A stretch of DNA of 64,000 bases from QHXQ01 sp963788965 (lineage in GTDB: Bacteria > Acidobacteriota > Blastocatellia > Pyrinomonadales > Pyrinomonadaceae). The position numbers and the translations under genes are program-made. Below the pieces are notes generated by a model. That model made no database searches, was not told where the DNA came from, and was given only the letters and a program-made list of their open reading frames with translations. The stretch covers positions 248,001 through 312,000 of the forward strand of contig CAWBIK010000005.1 in assembly GCA_963788965.1 (NCBI GenBank), read 5' to 3'. This document shows positions 24,738-34,582 of this stretch, piece after piece; positions within the stretch are counted from its first letter, which is position 1; every line of letters starts with the position of its first letter.

Positions 24738-25956
24738 ATGATGATGCTGGCTCAAGTTAGCGCGCGCCGTGGCACGTTTGCGAAGTTGTTAACGTGCGCG
24801 TTGTTGTTAGCGGCCACGTTGCCGCCCGTGAGCGCGCAGACGACTAGACAACAGCCCGTGCGCGTGCCGCAACTGCCGCGCGTCGCGCCGACGCCCACGC
24901 CGCAACAGAACAACACGCAGCCCGCGCCGACGCCTGCACAAGTCGCCCACAACGCAGACGCAGCCGCCCGCAGACGCGATTGACGACGACGAGGTTGTGC
25001 GTGTTACGTCGAACCTTGTGGTCGTGCCCGCGTCCGTGACGACCGCGCAGGGCGAGCCGGTGACGGGTCTGAAACCCACCGACTTTCATCTGGAAGAAGA
25101 AGGACGTGCGCAGGAGATCGCGCAACTCGGCGACGCCGAACAAGTGCCTCTGGACATCGCCATCTTGTTCGACGTGTCATCGAGCGTGACGGCTAAAAGT
25201 TTCTTCGAGTTCCAACAGCAGTCCGCCGCGCGCTTCTTGAAAGACGTGCTGAAGCCGACGGATCGCGCCGCCATCATCAGTGTCGGCGAACAACCCGCGC
25301 TCGTGCAGTCGCTCACGTCGGCCGCAGACGCGACCACGAAACTGTTGACCATTCCGGCGGCGAGCAAGAGCGTGCCCACGGCCTTTTATGATTCGGTGAG
25401 TTACGCGGCGAAGTATCTGGCGGCGAACGCGCCCGGCCGGCATCGGCGCGTGATCCTTGTGCTCTCCGACGGCGACGATAATTTCAGCACCACCGTGCGC
25501 GAGCAGACCGTGGCCGAATACGAAGCGCAGCAGAAGGCCGAAGCGGCCGGCAATAATTTGCAGTCCGTGCGGACCGCCGCGCAGCGAGATTTAGAATCGC
25601 GCCATCGTCGCGCCGTCGCCGCCGTGCAGCGCGACGTGCAACGCGCCGATATAGTCTTCTACGCGATCAACCCCGGCGGGCGCAGCGTGCGGCTCAACAA
25701 GATCAGCACGCGCGCGCAAAACGGCATGGAGCAGATCGCCGAAGCGACCGGCGGCACGGCCTACGTGCCCGACAACGCCGACGGCCTCAGCACTGTCTTT
25801 CGCCAGATCGCCAACGAACTGCGCGCCCAATACCTGTTGCAATACTACTCGAACAGCAACGCGCCCAACGGCAAGTATCTCAACATCAAAGTCACCATGC
25901 CCGCGCGCACCGATCTCCGCATCCGCGCCCGGCAAGGCTACTACGTGAAAAAGTAG
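24738..25956 (+). CDS. Exported VWA-domain protein, acidobacterial VWFA-related type, frameshifted near 24947
   Basis: The first frame gives a signal peptide (LLTCALLLAATLPPVSA) and a Pro/Thr/Gln-rich linker. The second carries the body. The join is restored by removing one C from the CCC at 24946-24948, which yields TTQTQPPADAIDDDE between the pieces. VRVTSNLVVVPASVTTAQG and DFHLEEEGRAQEIAQLG are typical of the VWFA-related family (TIGR03436-like) abundant in Acidobacteriota. The metal-dependent adhesion site is LFDVSSSVT; later elements are ILVLSDGDDNFS and GGTAYVPDNADGLSTVFRQI. Start chosen by GAGG 6 nt before ATG 24738. Role unknown; VWA domains bind protein partners. Confidence 0.87.
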
Positions 25957-26039
25957 TGACGAAGAAGAAGCGGTCAGCGATCAGCTAAAGACAAAAAGCT
26001 GAAGGCTGAAAGCTGACCGCTGATCGCTCCTTCGTCACT
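25955..26039. repeat. Inverted word array, GATCAGC type, between convergent genes
   Basis: Left arm 25955-25985 (AGTGACGAAG, GCGGTCAGCGATCAGC) and right arm 26011-26039 (GCTGACCGCTGATCGC, CTTCGTCACT) pair over most of their length. It fills the space between the VWA stop and the stop of the next minus-strand gene and would serve as a two-way terminator. The same word appears at 27381-27453. Confidence 0.8.
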
Positions 26040-26043
26040 GCTT

Positions 26044-26586
26044 TTACTGCATGTCCAGCAATACATCTGTCAGGCGGTTGACGACTTCGAGGAGGACGCG
26101 CCCGGCGGCGTCGAGTTGGCCGGTGGCGACCATGCCCTCGGCCCGTTCGGCGTAGGCGGCGACGCCCGCGAGGTTTTGAAAGTAACGTTCGGCGGCGGGC
26201 GTGGTCTTGAAGTAGAGTTCCAGTTCGTCGAGGCCGGCGCCGACGTTCTGCACGTTGGCGCGCAGTTGCGCGCGGTTGCGTTCGAGCGTGGCTTGTACTT
26301 GCGTCGCCCCTTGCCCGGCCGCGCGCGCCTGCGCTTCGGTCGCTTCCAACTCCTTCGACGTGCGCGCGTACAAATACAAGAACTTCGTCAGCACTTTGAT
26401 CTTGTCCGCGACGCGCAGGCGCGCTTCGTTGAGCGCCGTTGTGGATGCGTTTGCGTTGCGCGCGGGCGTGCGCCGGCTGGTGGTCGGGCGGCGCGTGGTG
26501 GTGCGGCGCTGGCGCGACTGCGCAAAGCCGCCGGCAGGCAGTGCCAGCAATAGGGCGAGACTTAAAACACGGGCTAGTTTCAACAC
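26044..26586 (-). CDS. Exported helical hypothetical protein
   Basis: About 180 residues. GTG 26586 or TTG 26583 follows GGAGGAG closely; the longer frame to 26610 would put the ribosome site inside the gene. Signal peptide LARVLSLALLLALPAGGFA. An Arg/Thr-rich stretch (RRTTTRRPTTSRRTPAR) is followed by a fully helical domain with KIKVLTKFLYLYARTSKELE, QVQATLERNRAQLRANVQNV and YFQNLAGVAAYAERAEGM. No family recognised. Convergent with the VWA gene across a word array. Confidence 0.7.
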   Translation of the reverse strand: MLKLARVLSLALLLALPAGGFAQSRQRRTTTRRPTTSRRTPARNANASTTALNEARLRVADKIKVLTKFLYLYARTSKELEATEAQARAAGQGATQVQATLERNRAQLRANVQNVGAGLDELELYFKTTPAAERYFQNLAGVAAYAERAEGMVATGQLDAAGRVLLEVVNRLTDVLLDMQ

Positions 26587-26741
26587 GACTCCTCCTTCGC
26601 TCGCGGCCAAGACGATAAAGTTATCCGGTGCAGCCTTATCATAACCTTAGACCGTAGAAAACGGGGAGCGGCGCACGGCGCACGTCTGCGAGCGCGCTTT
26701 GCTTTCATCATGACGGCGCGCTAAAGTCAGCGCACACTGCG

Positions 26742-27428
26742 ATGCCGAAGAGAACGCTACAGGTTCGCCGCCTCGGTCGCTTGGAGTACGAAGCGGCGTA
26801 CCGGATGCAGAAAGAGACGGAACTGGCCGTGCGCGCGGGCACACAGGCGGACACGCTGCTGCTCGTCGAACACCCGCACGTCATCACGCTGGGGCGGCGC
26901 ACGACCGAAGGCGCGGTGCTTGCTGCCGACGAACTCTTGCGTGCGCGCGAGGTGGCGCTCTACGAAACGAATCGCGGCGGCAAGGCGACGTATCACGGGC
27001 TTGGTCAAGTGGTCGGCTATCCCGTCATCAACCTTAGTCCCGACCGCGAGGACGTACATCGTTACGTCCGCGACTTGGAACAAGTCCTGATCCGTGTGCT
27101 CAACGATTTTGAGATCGAAGCTTTTCCGATCAAGGGGCTGACCGGCGTGCATACCACGCGCGGCAAAGTGGCCGCCATCGGCATACACATCGCCCGCTGG
27201 ATCACGACCCACGGCTTCGCCTTAAACGTCAATACCGATCTCAGCTTCTTCGATCTGATCGTCGCCTGCGAAGGCGAAGCCGTCACTTCGATGCAAGCGA
27301 TCACCGGGCGCGATATCGATCTAAGCATCGTCGAAGACCGCATCGTCGCGCGCTTCGTCGAACTATTTAACTACGAAGAAGCGATCAGCGATCAGCTTTC
27401 AGCGATCAGCCTTAAGGCCAATTGCTGA
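26742..27428 (+). CDS. lipB: Octanoyl-[acyl-carrier-protein]:protein octanoyltransferase
   Basis: 228 residues. Transfers the octanoyl group from acyl carrier protein to lipoyl domains, the first step of lipoate synthesis. The family motifs are complete: RGGKATYHGLGQVVGYP (residues 78-94), GKVAAIGIHIARWITTHGFA with the catalytic Lys142, and IVACEG with the catalytic Cys176. The last 17 residues (EEAISDQLSAISLKANC) are encoded by the left arm and stop-containing right arm of an inverted word array, so the protein tail is repeat-derived. lipA lies 1.2 kb downstream in the same direction. Confidence 0.95.
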   Translation: MPKRTLQVRRLGRLEYEAAYRMQKETELAVRAGTQADTLLLVEHPHVITLGRRTTEGAVLAADELLRAREVALYETNRGGKATYHGLGQVVGYPVINLSPDREDVHRYVRDLEQVLIRVLNDFEIEAFPIKGLTGVHTTRGKVAAIGIHIARWITTHGFALNVNTDLSFFDLIVACEGEAVTSMQAITGRDIDLSIVEDRIVARFVELFNYEEAISDQLSAISLKANC

Positions 27429-27453
27429 TCGCTGAAAGCTGATCGCTGATAGC
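27381..27453. repeat. Inverted word array, GATCAGC type, covering the lipB 3' end
   Basis: Left arm 27381-27410 and right arm 27424-27453 are almost exact complements, each made of GCGATCAGC and AGCTTTC words. The lipB stop codon lies within the right arm. It belongs to the same family as 25955-26039. Confidence 0.85.
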
Positions 27454-27473
27454 TGCCTTATCACTTGTTGCTT

Positions 27474-28433
27474 ATGTTGACCTTTGAGCTAATACGTGAA
27501 GCGCAGGCGCGGATCGCGCCTTATGTGCATCGAACGCCGGTCTTAACGTCGCGCGCGTTCGATGCGGCGGCGGGCAATCGCCGTGTCTTCTTCAAGTGCG
27601 AGAACTTGCAGCGCGTGGGCGCGTTCAAGATGCGCGGCGCGGCGAACAAGATTTTGTCGCTCGATGAAGACGAACGGCGACGCGGCGTGGCGGCCTTTTC
27701 GTCGGGCAACCACGCGCAGGCGGTCGCGTTGGCGGCGCGCGAAGCGGGCACGTCGGCTGTGATCGTGATGCCCTCAGATGCGCCGCGCGCGAAGGTTGAG
27801 GCGACGCGCGGTTACGGCGCGGAGGTCATACTCTTCGACCGGCAAAAGGACGACCGCGAACAGATCGCACGCAACGTGGCCGAGCGCGGCGGGCGCGTGC
27901 TTGTGCCGCCTTACGACGACTATCTCGTCATGGCGGGACAGGGCACGTGCGCGCTTGAGTTGTTCGAGGACGTGCCAGAGCTTGATGCCGTGGTCACGCC
28001 GCTCAGCGGCGGCGGGCTGTTCGCGGGCGTGAGCACGGCGGCGCGGGCGTTGCGGCCGCAGATCGCATGTTACGCGGTCGAACCGGAGACGGGCGACGAC
28101 ACGCGGCGCTCACTCGTGGCGGGTGCGCGCGTCTCCATTCCACCGCCGCCGACCATCGCCGACGGCGCGCGCGTACAGACACCGGGCGCGCTCACCTTTC
28201 CCGTCACCCAACAGAACGCAGCGGACGTACTGACCGTCTCCGACGCAGAGTTGATCGAGACGATGCGCTTCATCCTGTTGCGCATGAAGTTGCTGGTCGA
28301 GCCGACGGGCGTACTGGCGGCCGCGGCCGTGTTGTTTGCCAAACTGCCGCGCGAGTACGAACGCGTCGGCGTCGTGCTGTCGGGCGGCAACATCGATGCC
28401 GAGTTGCTCGCGCAGTTGCTGAGTTCAGCATGA
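27474..28433 (+). CDS. PLP-dependent threonine dehydratase / serine racemase-like enzyme
   Basis: 319 residues from ATG 27474 (two in-frame TTG codons precede it). Fold-type II PLP enzyme: the Schiff-base lysine is in RVGAFKMRGA (K52), substrate-binding SSGNHAQAVA follows, and the phosphate-binding glycine loop is TPLSGGGLFAG. There is no C-terminal ACT regulatory domain, so it resembles catabolic threonine dehydratase or serine racemase rather than biosynthetic IlvA. Product would be 2-oxobutanoate plus ammonia from threonine, or D-serine from L-serine. It sits between lipB and lipA, probably by operon shuffling. Confidence 0.9.
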   Translation: MLTFELIREAQARIAPYVHRTPVLTSRAFDAAAGNRRVFFKCENLQRVGAFKMRGAANKILSLDEDERRRGVAAFSSGNHAQAVALAAREAGTSAVIVMPSDAPRAKVEATRGYGAEVILFDRQKDDREQIARNVAERGGRVLVPPYDDYLVMAGQGTCALELFEDVPELDAVVTPLSGGGLFAGVSTAARALRPQIACYAVEPETGDDTRRSLVAGARVSIPPPPTIADGARVQTPGALTFPVTQQNAADVLTVSDAELIETMRFILLRMKLLVEPTGVLAAAAVLFAKLPREYERVGVVLSGGNIDAELLAQLLSSA

Positions 28434-28437
28434 ATCG

Positions 28438-28517
28438 CACGCAAAGACGCAAAGCTGGACGCAAAGGGTTGAACGATCTTCTTCGCGCCTGCCTTCGCGG
28501 CTTTGCGTCTTTGCGTG
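28438..28517. repeat. Inverted word array, ACGCAAAG type
   Basis: Perfect 17-bp arms (28438-28454 and 28501-28517) made of CGCAAAG words; a further partial copy, GGACGCAAAGGG, lies in the 46-nt loop. It lies directly after the PLP gene stop and before lipA. Confidence 0.85.
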
Positions 28518-28587
28518 AGGTTTATGCTTATGCGACGCGCGATGTTAAAATAGCGGCACGGTCAAACTAATTCGGAGCAAACATCAA

Positions 28588-29541
28588 GTGGGACGCGAAC
28601 TGCGAGTTATCAACAACGTGAAGCCGCGCGAGCCGAAGCCGGACTGGCTGAAGATCAAGATCGGCGATCCGACTAATCAGAATCATGTGCTCAAGCTGAT
28701 CGAGGGCTTGAACCTGCACACGGTCTGCCAGGAGGCGCGCTGCCCGAACATCTTCGAGTGCTGGTCGGACAGGACCGCCACCTTCATGCTCGGCGGCGAC
28801 ACCTGCACACGCCATTGCGGCTTCTGCGCGGTCAACAAGGGGCAGCCGATGCTGCTCGACCCGGAAGAACCGCGCCACGTCGCCGAAGCCGTGCGCCACT
28901 TGAACCTCGCGCACGCGGTCATCACGTCCGTCAACCGCGACGACCTGCCCGACGGCGGCGCGGCTCATTGGGCGGAGACGATCCGCGAAGTGCGCGCGCT
29001 CAACCCGGCCTGCCGCGTCGAAGTCTTGATCCCTGATTTCAACGGCGACGAAGATGCGTTGAACACGGTGCTCGATGCACAGCCCGACGTGCTCAACCAC
29101 AACACGGAAACCATCGCGCGCCTCTATCGCCGCGTGCGCCCCGATGCGAACTATCAACAGACGATGACGCTACTCGAACGCGCCGCGCGTCGCCGCGACC
29201 GTGAACAGCGCGGCATGTTGACCAAGAGCGGCATCATGGCGGGCTTAGGCGAAACGTTCGACGAAGTGGTCGAGTTGATGAAAGACTTGCGCGCCGTCTC
29301 GTGCGACATCATGACCATCGGGCAATACTTGCAGCCGCACGCGCGCCGCTTGCCCGTCGAACGCTACGTCACGCCCGCAGAGTTCGCGCGCTGGCGCGAC
29401 GTTGGCATGACGCTCGGCTTCAAGCATGTCGAATCAAGCCCGCTCACGCGTTCGTCCTACCACGCGCGCCAGCAGACCGCAGGCGCAGAGCCGCAAGCCA
29501 CCCCGGAAACTGTGCGCGCTGCCATCGTAGCGAACGGCTAA
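28588..29541 (+). CDS. lipA: Lipoyl synthase
   Basis: 317 residues from a GTG start with GGAG about 11 nt upstream. Radical SAM enzyme that inserts two sulfurs into protein-bound octanoate. Both iron-sulfur clusters are complete: auxiliary cluster cysteines C47, C52, C58 (VCQEARCPNIFEC), radical SAM cysteines C73, C77, C80 (CTRHCGFC), and the C-terminal RSSYHA serine ligand. With lipB upstream the window encodes the full endogenous lipoate route. Confidence 0.97.
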   Translation: MGRELRVINNVKPREPKPDWLKIKIGDPTNQNHVLKLIEGLNLHTVCQEARCPNIFECWSDRTATFMLGGDTCTRHCGFCAVNKGQPMLLDPEEPRHVAEAVRHLNLAHAVITSVNRDDLPDGGAAHWAETIREVRALNPACRVEVLIPDFNGDEDALNTVLDAQPDVLNHNTETIARLYRRVRPDANYQQTMTLLERAARRRDREQRGMLTKSGIMAGLGETFDEVVELMKDLRAVSCDIMTIGQYLQPHARRLPVERYVTPAEFARWRDVGMTLGFKHVESSPLTRSSYHARQQTAGAEPQATPETVRAAIVANG

Positions 29542-29583
29542 AGCACCCGGCCACGCGCATAACGACTAAAGACACGAAAGCAA

Positions 29584-30613
29584 ATGAAAGCAGTTCTGTT
29601 CAGACAGCACGGCGGCCCCGAAGTGTTGGAGTATGCGGACGCGCCGGAGCCGCGCATCAAGGCCGATGAAGTCTTGGTCGAAGTGCGCGCGTGCGCGTTG
29701 AATCATCTGGACGTGTGGGCGCGTGGCGGTCTGCCCGGTGTCGAGATTCCGCTGCCGCACATCCTCGGCAACGACATCGCGGGCGTAGTGCGCGAAGTGG
29801 GCGCGGTCGTCGATTGGGTGCGCGTGGGCGACGAAGTGATGTTGCAGCCGGGCGTGTCGTGTGGGCACTGCATCGAGTGCTTGAGCGGGCGCGACAATCT
29901 GTGCCCGCAGTATGACATCATCGGTTATCGCCGCGACGGCGGTTATGCGGAACTCGTCGCCGCGCCGGGTGTGAACGTGATCCCGAAGCCGGCGAATCTT
30001 AAGTTGGGCTGAAGCGGCGGCGCTGCCGCTCGTGTTGGTGACGGCGTGGCACATGCTGGTGACGCGCGCGCGCGTCGAGCCGGGCGAAGATGTGTTGATT
30101 CATGCGGCGGGCAGCGGCGTCGGCTCAATCGGCATACAGGTGGCGAAACTACGCGGCGCGCGTGTCATCGCAACGGCCTCGTCGGATGAGAAGTTGGCTA
30201 AGGCGCGCGCGCTCGGCGCGGACGAAGTGGTCAACTACTCGAACCCGGACTGGGCGCGCGAGGTGCGGCGACTGACCGATAAGCGCGGCGTGGATGTGGT
30301 CTTCGAGCATACGGGCGCGGAGACGTGGCCCGGCTCGATCAGTGCGTTGGCGAAGAACGGGCGCGTCGTCACTTGCGGCGCAACCAGCGGCTACGATGCG
30401 CGTACAGACCTGCGGCAAGTCTTCTATCGCCATCTGAGTCTGCTCGGCTCGTTCATGGGGTCGAAGGCGGAGTTGTTGGCCGCGATGAAGTTTGTCGAGC
30501 GCGGGCAGTTGCGCGCGGTCGTGGACCAAACTTTACCGCTGGCCGATGCGCGCCGCGCCCACGAGCAGGTGCAGAACCGCGCGCAATTCGGTAAACTCGT
30601 GCTCGTGCCGTGA
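29584..30613 (+). CDS. Zinc-containing MDR-family alcohol dehydrogenase / quinone oxidoreductase, frameshifted at 30006-30008
   Basis: The frame 29584-30012 gives the GroES-like half: MKAVLFRQHGGPEVLEY, NHLDVWARGG, HILGNDIAGVVREVG and the structural-zinc loop CGHCIECLSGRDNLC. A second frame gives the Rossmann half: LPLVLVTAWHMLVTRARVEP, IHAAGSGVGSIGIQVAKLRG, VDVVFEHTGAETW and the C-terminal QNRAQFGKLVLVP. Dropping one G from the GGG at 30006-30008 joins them as KLAEAAALPLV. Expected total is about 342 residues, normal for the family. NAD(P)H-dependent oxidoreductase; substrate unknown. It starts 42 nt after lipA. Confidence 0.87.
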
Positions 30614-30660
30614 AGCCCGGAAACATTCCCGCGCCACATCCGTAAAACTTGAGCGCAAGG

Positions 30661-30730
30661 ATTGACCACAAAGGCACAAAGACGCAAAGGTCTTTGTGCG
30701 TTGCTTCGTGTCCTTTGTGTCTTTGTGGTT
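30661..30730. repeat. Inverted word array, CACAAAGG type, upstream of the M16 gene
   Basis: Left arm CCACAAAGGCACAAAGACGC and right arm TCCTTTGTGTCTTTGTGGTT pair imperfectly across about 30 nt. The M16 reading frame is open through the array, which would add about 46 residues, but the ribosome site supports ATG 30800. Confidence 0.8.
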
Positions 30731-30799
30731 AATTCCCACGCAGTCACGCACAAAGTCTGTGCTAACTATCAACCGCTAAAACTTTTTGGAGACAGATTT

Positions 30800-33568
30800 A
30801 TGAATTTACGCAGCAGCATTTCGCGCGCGGCCTTCATGCTCGCGCTGGTCGCCGGCCTCTTTGCGCCGTCGCTCAGCGCCGCCGCGCAGACGCCCGCCCT
30901 GCCCAAAGGCATGGAGCGCGTCACGTCGGTCGAAGGCATCACCGAGTACCGTTTGCAGAACGGTCTGCGCGTCCTGATGTTTCCCGATCAGACGAAGCAG
31001 ACCATCACCGTCAACATGACTTACCTCGTCGGCTCGGCCCACGAGAACTACGGCGAAACCGGCATGGCGCACTTGCTTGAGCACATGGTCTTCAAAGGCA
31101 CGCCCAAGCACACGAACATTCCGCAGGAGTTGACCGAACACGGCGCGCGCCCGAACGGCTCGACGTGGACGGATCGCACCAACTACTTCGAGACGTTCGC
31201 CGCCACCGACGAGAATTTGAACTGGGCGCTGGACCTCGAATCGGATCGCATGATCAACTCCTTCATCGCTAAGAAGGATTTGGATAGCGAGTTGTCGGTC
31301 GTGCGTAACGAGTTCGAGTTGGGCGAGAACAGTCCGTTCAACGTGCTCTTAGAGCGCACGATGGCCGCCTCTTACATCTGGCACAACTACGGCAAGACGA
31401 CCATCGGCGCGCGCTCCGACATCGAGAACGTGCCGATTGATCGCTTGCAGGCGTTCTATAAAAAATACTATCAGCCCGACAACGCCGTACTGATCATCGC
31501 GGGCAAGTTCGACGAAGCGGCCACGCTCGCGCTCGTCGATAAATACTTCGCGCCGATCCCGCGCCCGACGCGCACGCTGCAACAAATCTACACCGTCGAA
31601 CCGACGCAGGACGGCGAACGCTCGGTCACGCTGCGCCGCGTCGGCGACACGCAACTTGTCGGCGCGCTCTATCACGTGCCCGCCGGTTCGCATCCCGACT
31701 TCGCCGCCATAGACATTATCAGTCAAGTGCTCGGCGACACGCCGTCGGGTCGCTTGCACAAGGCGCTGGTCGAAGCCAAGAAGGCCAGTTCCATTCAGGG
31801 CTTCAGCTTCCAGTGGCGCGAGCCGACGCTCGCTGTCTTCGCCGCTGAAGTGCGGATGGAAGACTCGCTCGACGCCGCGCGCGATACGCTGCTGCAAACC
31901 ATCGAAGGCATCGGCACGACCCCGCCCACGAAAGAAGAGGTTGAGCGGGCGCGGGCGGCACTCTTGAAGAACATCGAACTCCAACTCAACAACTCGGATC
32001 AAGTGGGTCTGGCGCTGAGCGAATCAATCGGCGCGGGCGATTGGCGTCTGTTGTTCCTGCACCGCGACCGCATCCGCAAGGTGTCGCCCGAAGAGGTCAC
32101 GCAGGTGGCGGCGCGTTACTTCAAACCGTCGAACCGCACACTCGGCATGTTCATCCCGACGCCCAAGCCCGACCGCGCCGAGATTCCGGCCACGCCCGAT
32201 CTGATGGCCGCGCTCAAGGACTACAAGGGCGACGCGACGATGGCGGCCGGCGAAGCGTTCGATCCTTCGCCCGCCAACATCGAGACGCGCACGACGCGCA
32301 ACGACGCGGCCGGCATCAAGCTGGCCTTGTTGCCGAAGAAGACGCGCGGCGGCAAGGTGGTCGCGCAGATGACCCTGCGCTACGGCGACGAGCAGAGTTT
32401 GATGAATCGTTCGACGGCCGCTGCGCTCGCGGGTGCGATGCTCATGCGCGGCACGGCGAAGCACACGCGGCAACAGTTGCAGGACGAACTTGATCGCTTG
32501 AAGGCGCGCGTCAACGTCTTCGGCGGCCCGACGCAGGCCAACGTCCAACTTGAGACGTCGCGCGAGAACTTGCCGGCCGTGATGCGGCTGGTCGCGGAAG
32601 TTTTGCGCGAGCCGGCGTTCCCCGCGAACGAGTTCGACTTGCTCAAGCAGGAACAACTCGCCGCCATCGAACAGAACAAGAGCGAGCCGACGCAGATCGC
32701 TATCACTGCCTTCACTCGTCATCTCAGCCCTTATCCGAAGGGCGACGTGCGTTACATCACGACCTCGGAAGAGGACATCGCCGACATCAAGGGCGCGACG
32801 CTCGCACAGGCCAAGCAGTTCTATCAGGACTTCTACGGCGCATCGAACGCGACGCTCACAGTCATCGGCGACTTCGACCCGGCCGAGATCACGAGTCTCA
32901 CGCAGCAACTCTTCGGTAATTGGAAGAGTCCGAAGCCCTTCGCGCGCGTGCCGAGTCTTTACAAGGACGTGGCGGCGGTTAACCAATCGTTCCCCGCGCC
33001 CGACAAGGCCAACGCTTTCTTCCTCGCGGGCTTCAACCTGAACATCCGCGACGATAACGCCGACTATCCGGCGCTCGCCCTCGGCAACTACATGCTCGGC
33101 GGCGGTTTTCTCAACTCGCGCATCGCCGCGCGCCTGCGCCAGAAAGAGGGCTTGAGCTACGGCGCAGGCTCGTCGCTCAACGTCAGTTCGCTCGACCAGT
33201 ATGGCCGCTTCACCGCGAGCGCCATCTACGCGCCGCAGAACGTCGAGAAACTGGAAGTGGCCTTCAAGGAAGAGATCGCGCGCATGCTCAAAGACGGCTT
33301 CACCGCCGAAGAGGTCGAAGCCGCCAAGTCCGGTTACTTGCAATCGCGTCAGGTCAGCCGCGCGCAGGACAACGAACTCGCGGGCCGGTTGAACAACTAC
33401 CTGTTCCTCGGCCGCACGCTGAACTGGGACGCCGACCTTGAAGCCAAGGTCAAGGCGCTCACGCCCGAACAGATCAACGTCGCCATGCGCAAGTACATGG
33501 ACCCGACCAAGATCACCATCATCAAGTCCGGCGACTTCGCCAAAACGGCCGCCGGGCCGAAACCGTAA
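30800..33568 (+). CDS. Exported M16 family zinc peptidase (two-domain)
   Basis: 922 residues. ATG 30800 has GGAGA 7 nt upstream. Signal peptide SRAAFMLALVAGLFAPSLSA. The N-terminal half contains the inverted zinc motif GMAHLLEHMVFKGT (HxxEH) and the downstream glutamate region LDSELSVVRNEFELGE. The C-terminal half repeats the fold without the zinc motif (NRSTAAALAGAMLMRGTAKH, RQKEGLSYGAGSSLNVSSLD). This active plus inactive arrangement is normal for PqqL/insulinase-type proteins that degrade peptides in a closed chamber. Probably periplasmic. It ends in a clear terminator. Confidence 0.94.
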   Translation: MNLRSSISRAAFMLALVAGLFAPSLSAAAQTPALPKGMERVTSVEGITEYRLQNGLRVLMFPDQTKQTITVNMTYLVGSAHENYGETGMAHLLEHMVFKGTPKHTNIPQELTEHGARPNGSTWTDRTNYFETFAATDENLNWALDLESDRMINSFIAKKDLDSELSVVRNEFELGENSPFNVLLERTMAASYIWHNYGKTTIGARSDIENVPIDRLQAFYKKYYQPDNAVLIIAGKFDEAATLALVDKYFAPIPRPTRTLQQIYTVEPTQDGERSVTLRRVGDTQLVGALYHVPAGSHPDFAAIDIISQVLGDTPSGRLHKALVEAKKASSIQGFSFQWREPTLAVFAAEVRMEDSLDAARDTLLQTIEGIGTTPPTKEEVERARAALLKNIELQLNNSDQVGLALSESIGAGDWRLLFLHRDRIRKVSPEEVTQVAARYFKPSNRTLGMFIPTPKPDRAEIPATPDLMAALKDYKGDATMAAGEAFDPSPANIETRTTRNDAAGIKLALLPKKTRGGKVVAQMTLRYGDEQSLMNRSTAAALAGAMLMRGTAKHTRQQLQDELDRLKARVNVFGGPTQANVQLETSRENLPAVMRLVAEVLREPAFPANEFDLLKQEQLAAIEQNKSEPTQIAITAFTRHLSPYPKGDVRYITTSEEDIADIKGATLAQAKQFYQDFYGASNATLTVIGDFDPAEITSLTQQLFGNWKSPKPFARVPSLYKDVAAVNQSFPAPDKANAFFLAGFNLNIRDDNADYPALALGNYMLGGGFLNSRIAARLRQKEGLSYGAGSSLNVSSLDQYGRFTASAIYAPQNVEKLEVAFKEEIARMLKDGFTAEEVEAAKSGYLQSRQVSRAQDNELAGRLNNYLFLGRTLNWDADLEAKVKALTPEQINVAMRKYMDPTKITIIKSGDFAKTAAGPKP

Positions 33569-33592
33569 GCGGCACGCGGCAACGGACAAACA

Positions 33593-33631
33593 AAGCGGCA
33601 ACGAGGATGACAGCCAACCTCGTTGCCGCTT
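33593..33631 (+). terminator. Rho-independent terminator of the M16 gene
   Basis: A perfect 14-bp stem (33593-33606 with 33618-33631, GCGGCAACGAGG core), 11-nt loop, followed by CTCTTTTC. It ends 16 nt before the stop codon of the convergent GluQ-RS gene. Confidence 0.85.
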
Positions 33632-33647
33632 CTCTTTTCGTGCTTGC

Positions 33648-34524
33648 TTATTCGCCCCGCAACTGTGCCGGCGTGACCCCGTTGGCGCGCAACGCACGCA
33701 GGCTCAAAGCGTCGTGCCGCTTCGCTAAGCGTTGCCCGCGCTCGTCCGTCACAAGCGCGCAGTGATAATAAGCCGGCGGCGCATAGTTGAGCGCACGCAT
33801 GATTAACAGTTGCCGCGCGGTGGACTTGAGCAGGTCGGCCCCGCGCACGACTTCCGTGATGCACATGGCGTGGTCGTCCACCACGCAGGCGAGTTGATAC
33901 GCGGGCACGTCGTCGCGTCGCCACACGAGGAAGTCGCCGAAGTCACGCCCGGCCACATATCCCTGTGCGCCTTGCGCCAAATCAATAAAGCTGATCGTTT
34001 CATCATCCGGCACACGGAAACGCCAGTTGACGCCGCGCGGCTCGTCAACCTGCGACGGCGTTGCGCCCACACGCGGGCGGCACGTGCCGGGATACAGCGG
34101 CTCGTCGGCGGCCGCGCCCGGCCCGCCTTCGTGCGGCGCTTGCGCCATGCGCGCGAGGTCGCGCCGCGAACACACGCACGGGTACACATACCCGGCCGCG
34201 ACCAGCGCCCGCCACGCCGCCACATAGTACGCACGCCGTTCGCTCTGCACATACGGCCCATACGCGCCGCCCACGTCCGGCCCTTCCTGCCAGACAAGAC
34301 CGAGCCAACGCAAATCCTCAAGCATCGCCGCGCACAAACTCAGCGCGCGCACGCTGCTCGTCTAGGTCCTCATTACGCAGCACCAGCGTGCCGCCGCGCG
34401 CACGCTCGCCCGCCGTCCAGAACGTCCGCGCGTGCCCGACGTGCAACAAGCCCCGTCGGCGACGGCGCAAGTCGCCCGCGATAACTTGCACGCGGCCGGC
34501 TGCGGCGACACTATCATCCATCAT
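33648..34524 (-). CDS. gluQ: Glutamyl-Q tRNA(Asp) synthetase, broken by several indels
   Basis: Class I synthetase fragment that charges glutamate onto queuosine of tRNA-Asp. The HIGH-type site reads GLLHVGHARTFWTAGERARG and is followed by LRNEDLDEQRARAEF in the frame starting at 34524. MLEDLRWLGLVWQEGPDVGG, CTYPC-like YVYPCVCSRRDLARM, NWRFRVPDDETISF and KRHDALSLRALR are in a second frame ending at 33648. The break is near 34325-34332. Upstream, RLAPSPTG (the usual APSPTG) is present in a third frame between a missing base near 34471-34476 and an extra base in the run at 34451-34454, a compensating pair. No anticodon-binding domain, as usual for GluQ-RS. Confidence 0.83.
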
Positions 34525-34582
34525 AACTTCCCACGCCGCGCCGCCCCTTCGCTACTTACTGTCGCCGGTCTTCGCGCCGCCC

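Noticed and set aside
32024..33697. 557-residue minus-strand frame opposite the M16 gene
   Set aside because: Antisense shadow of a well-supported peptidase in high-GC DNA; Arg/Val-rich with no domain.
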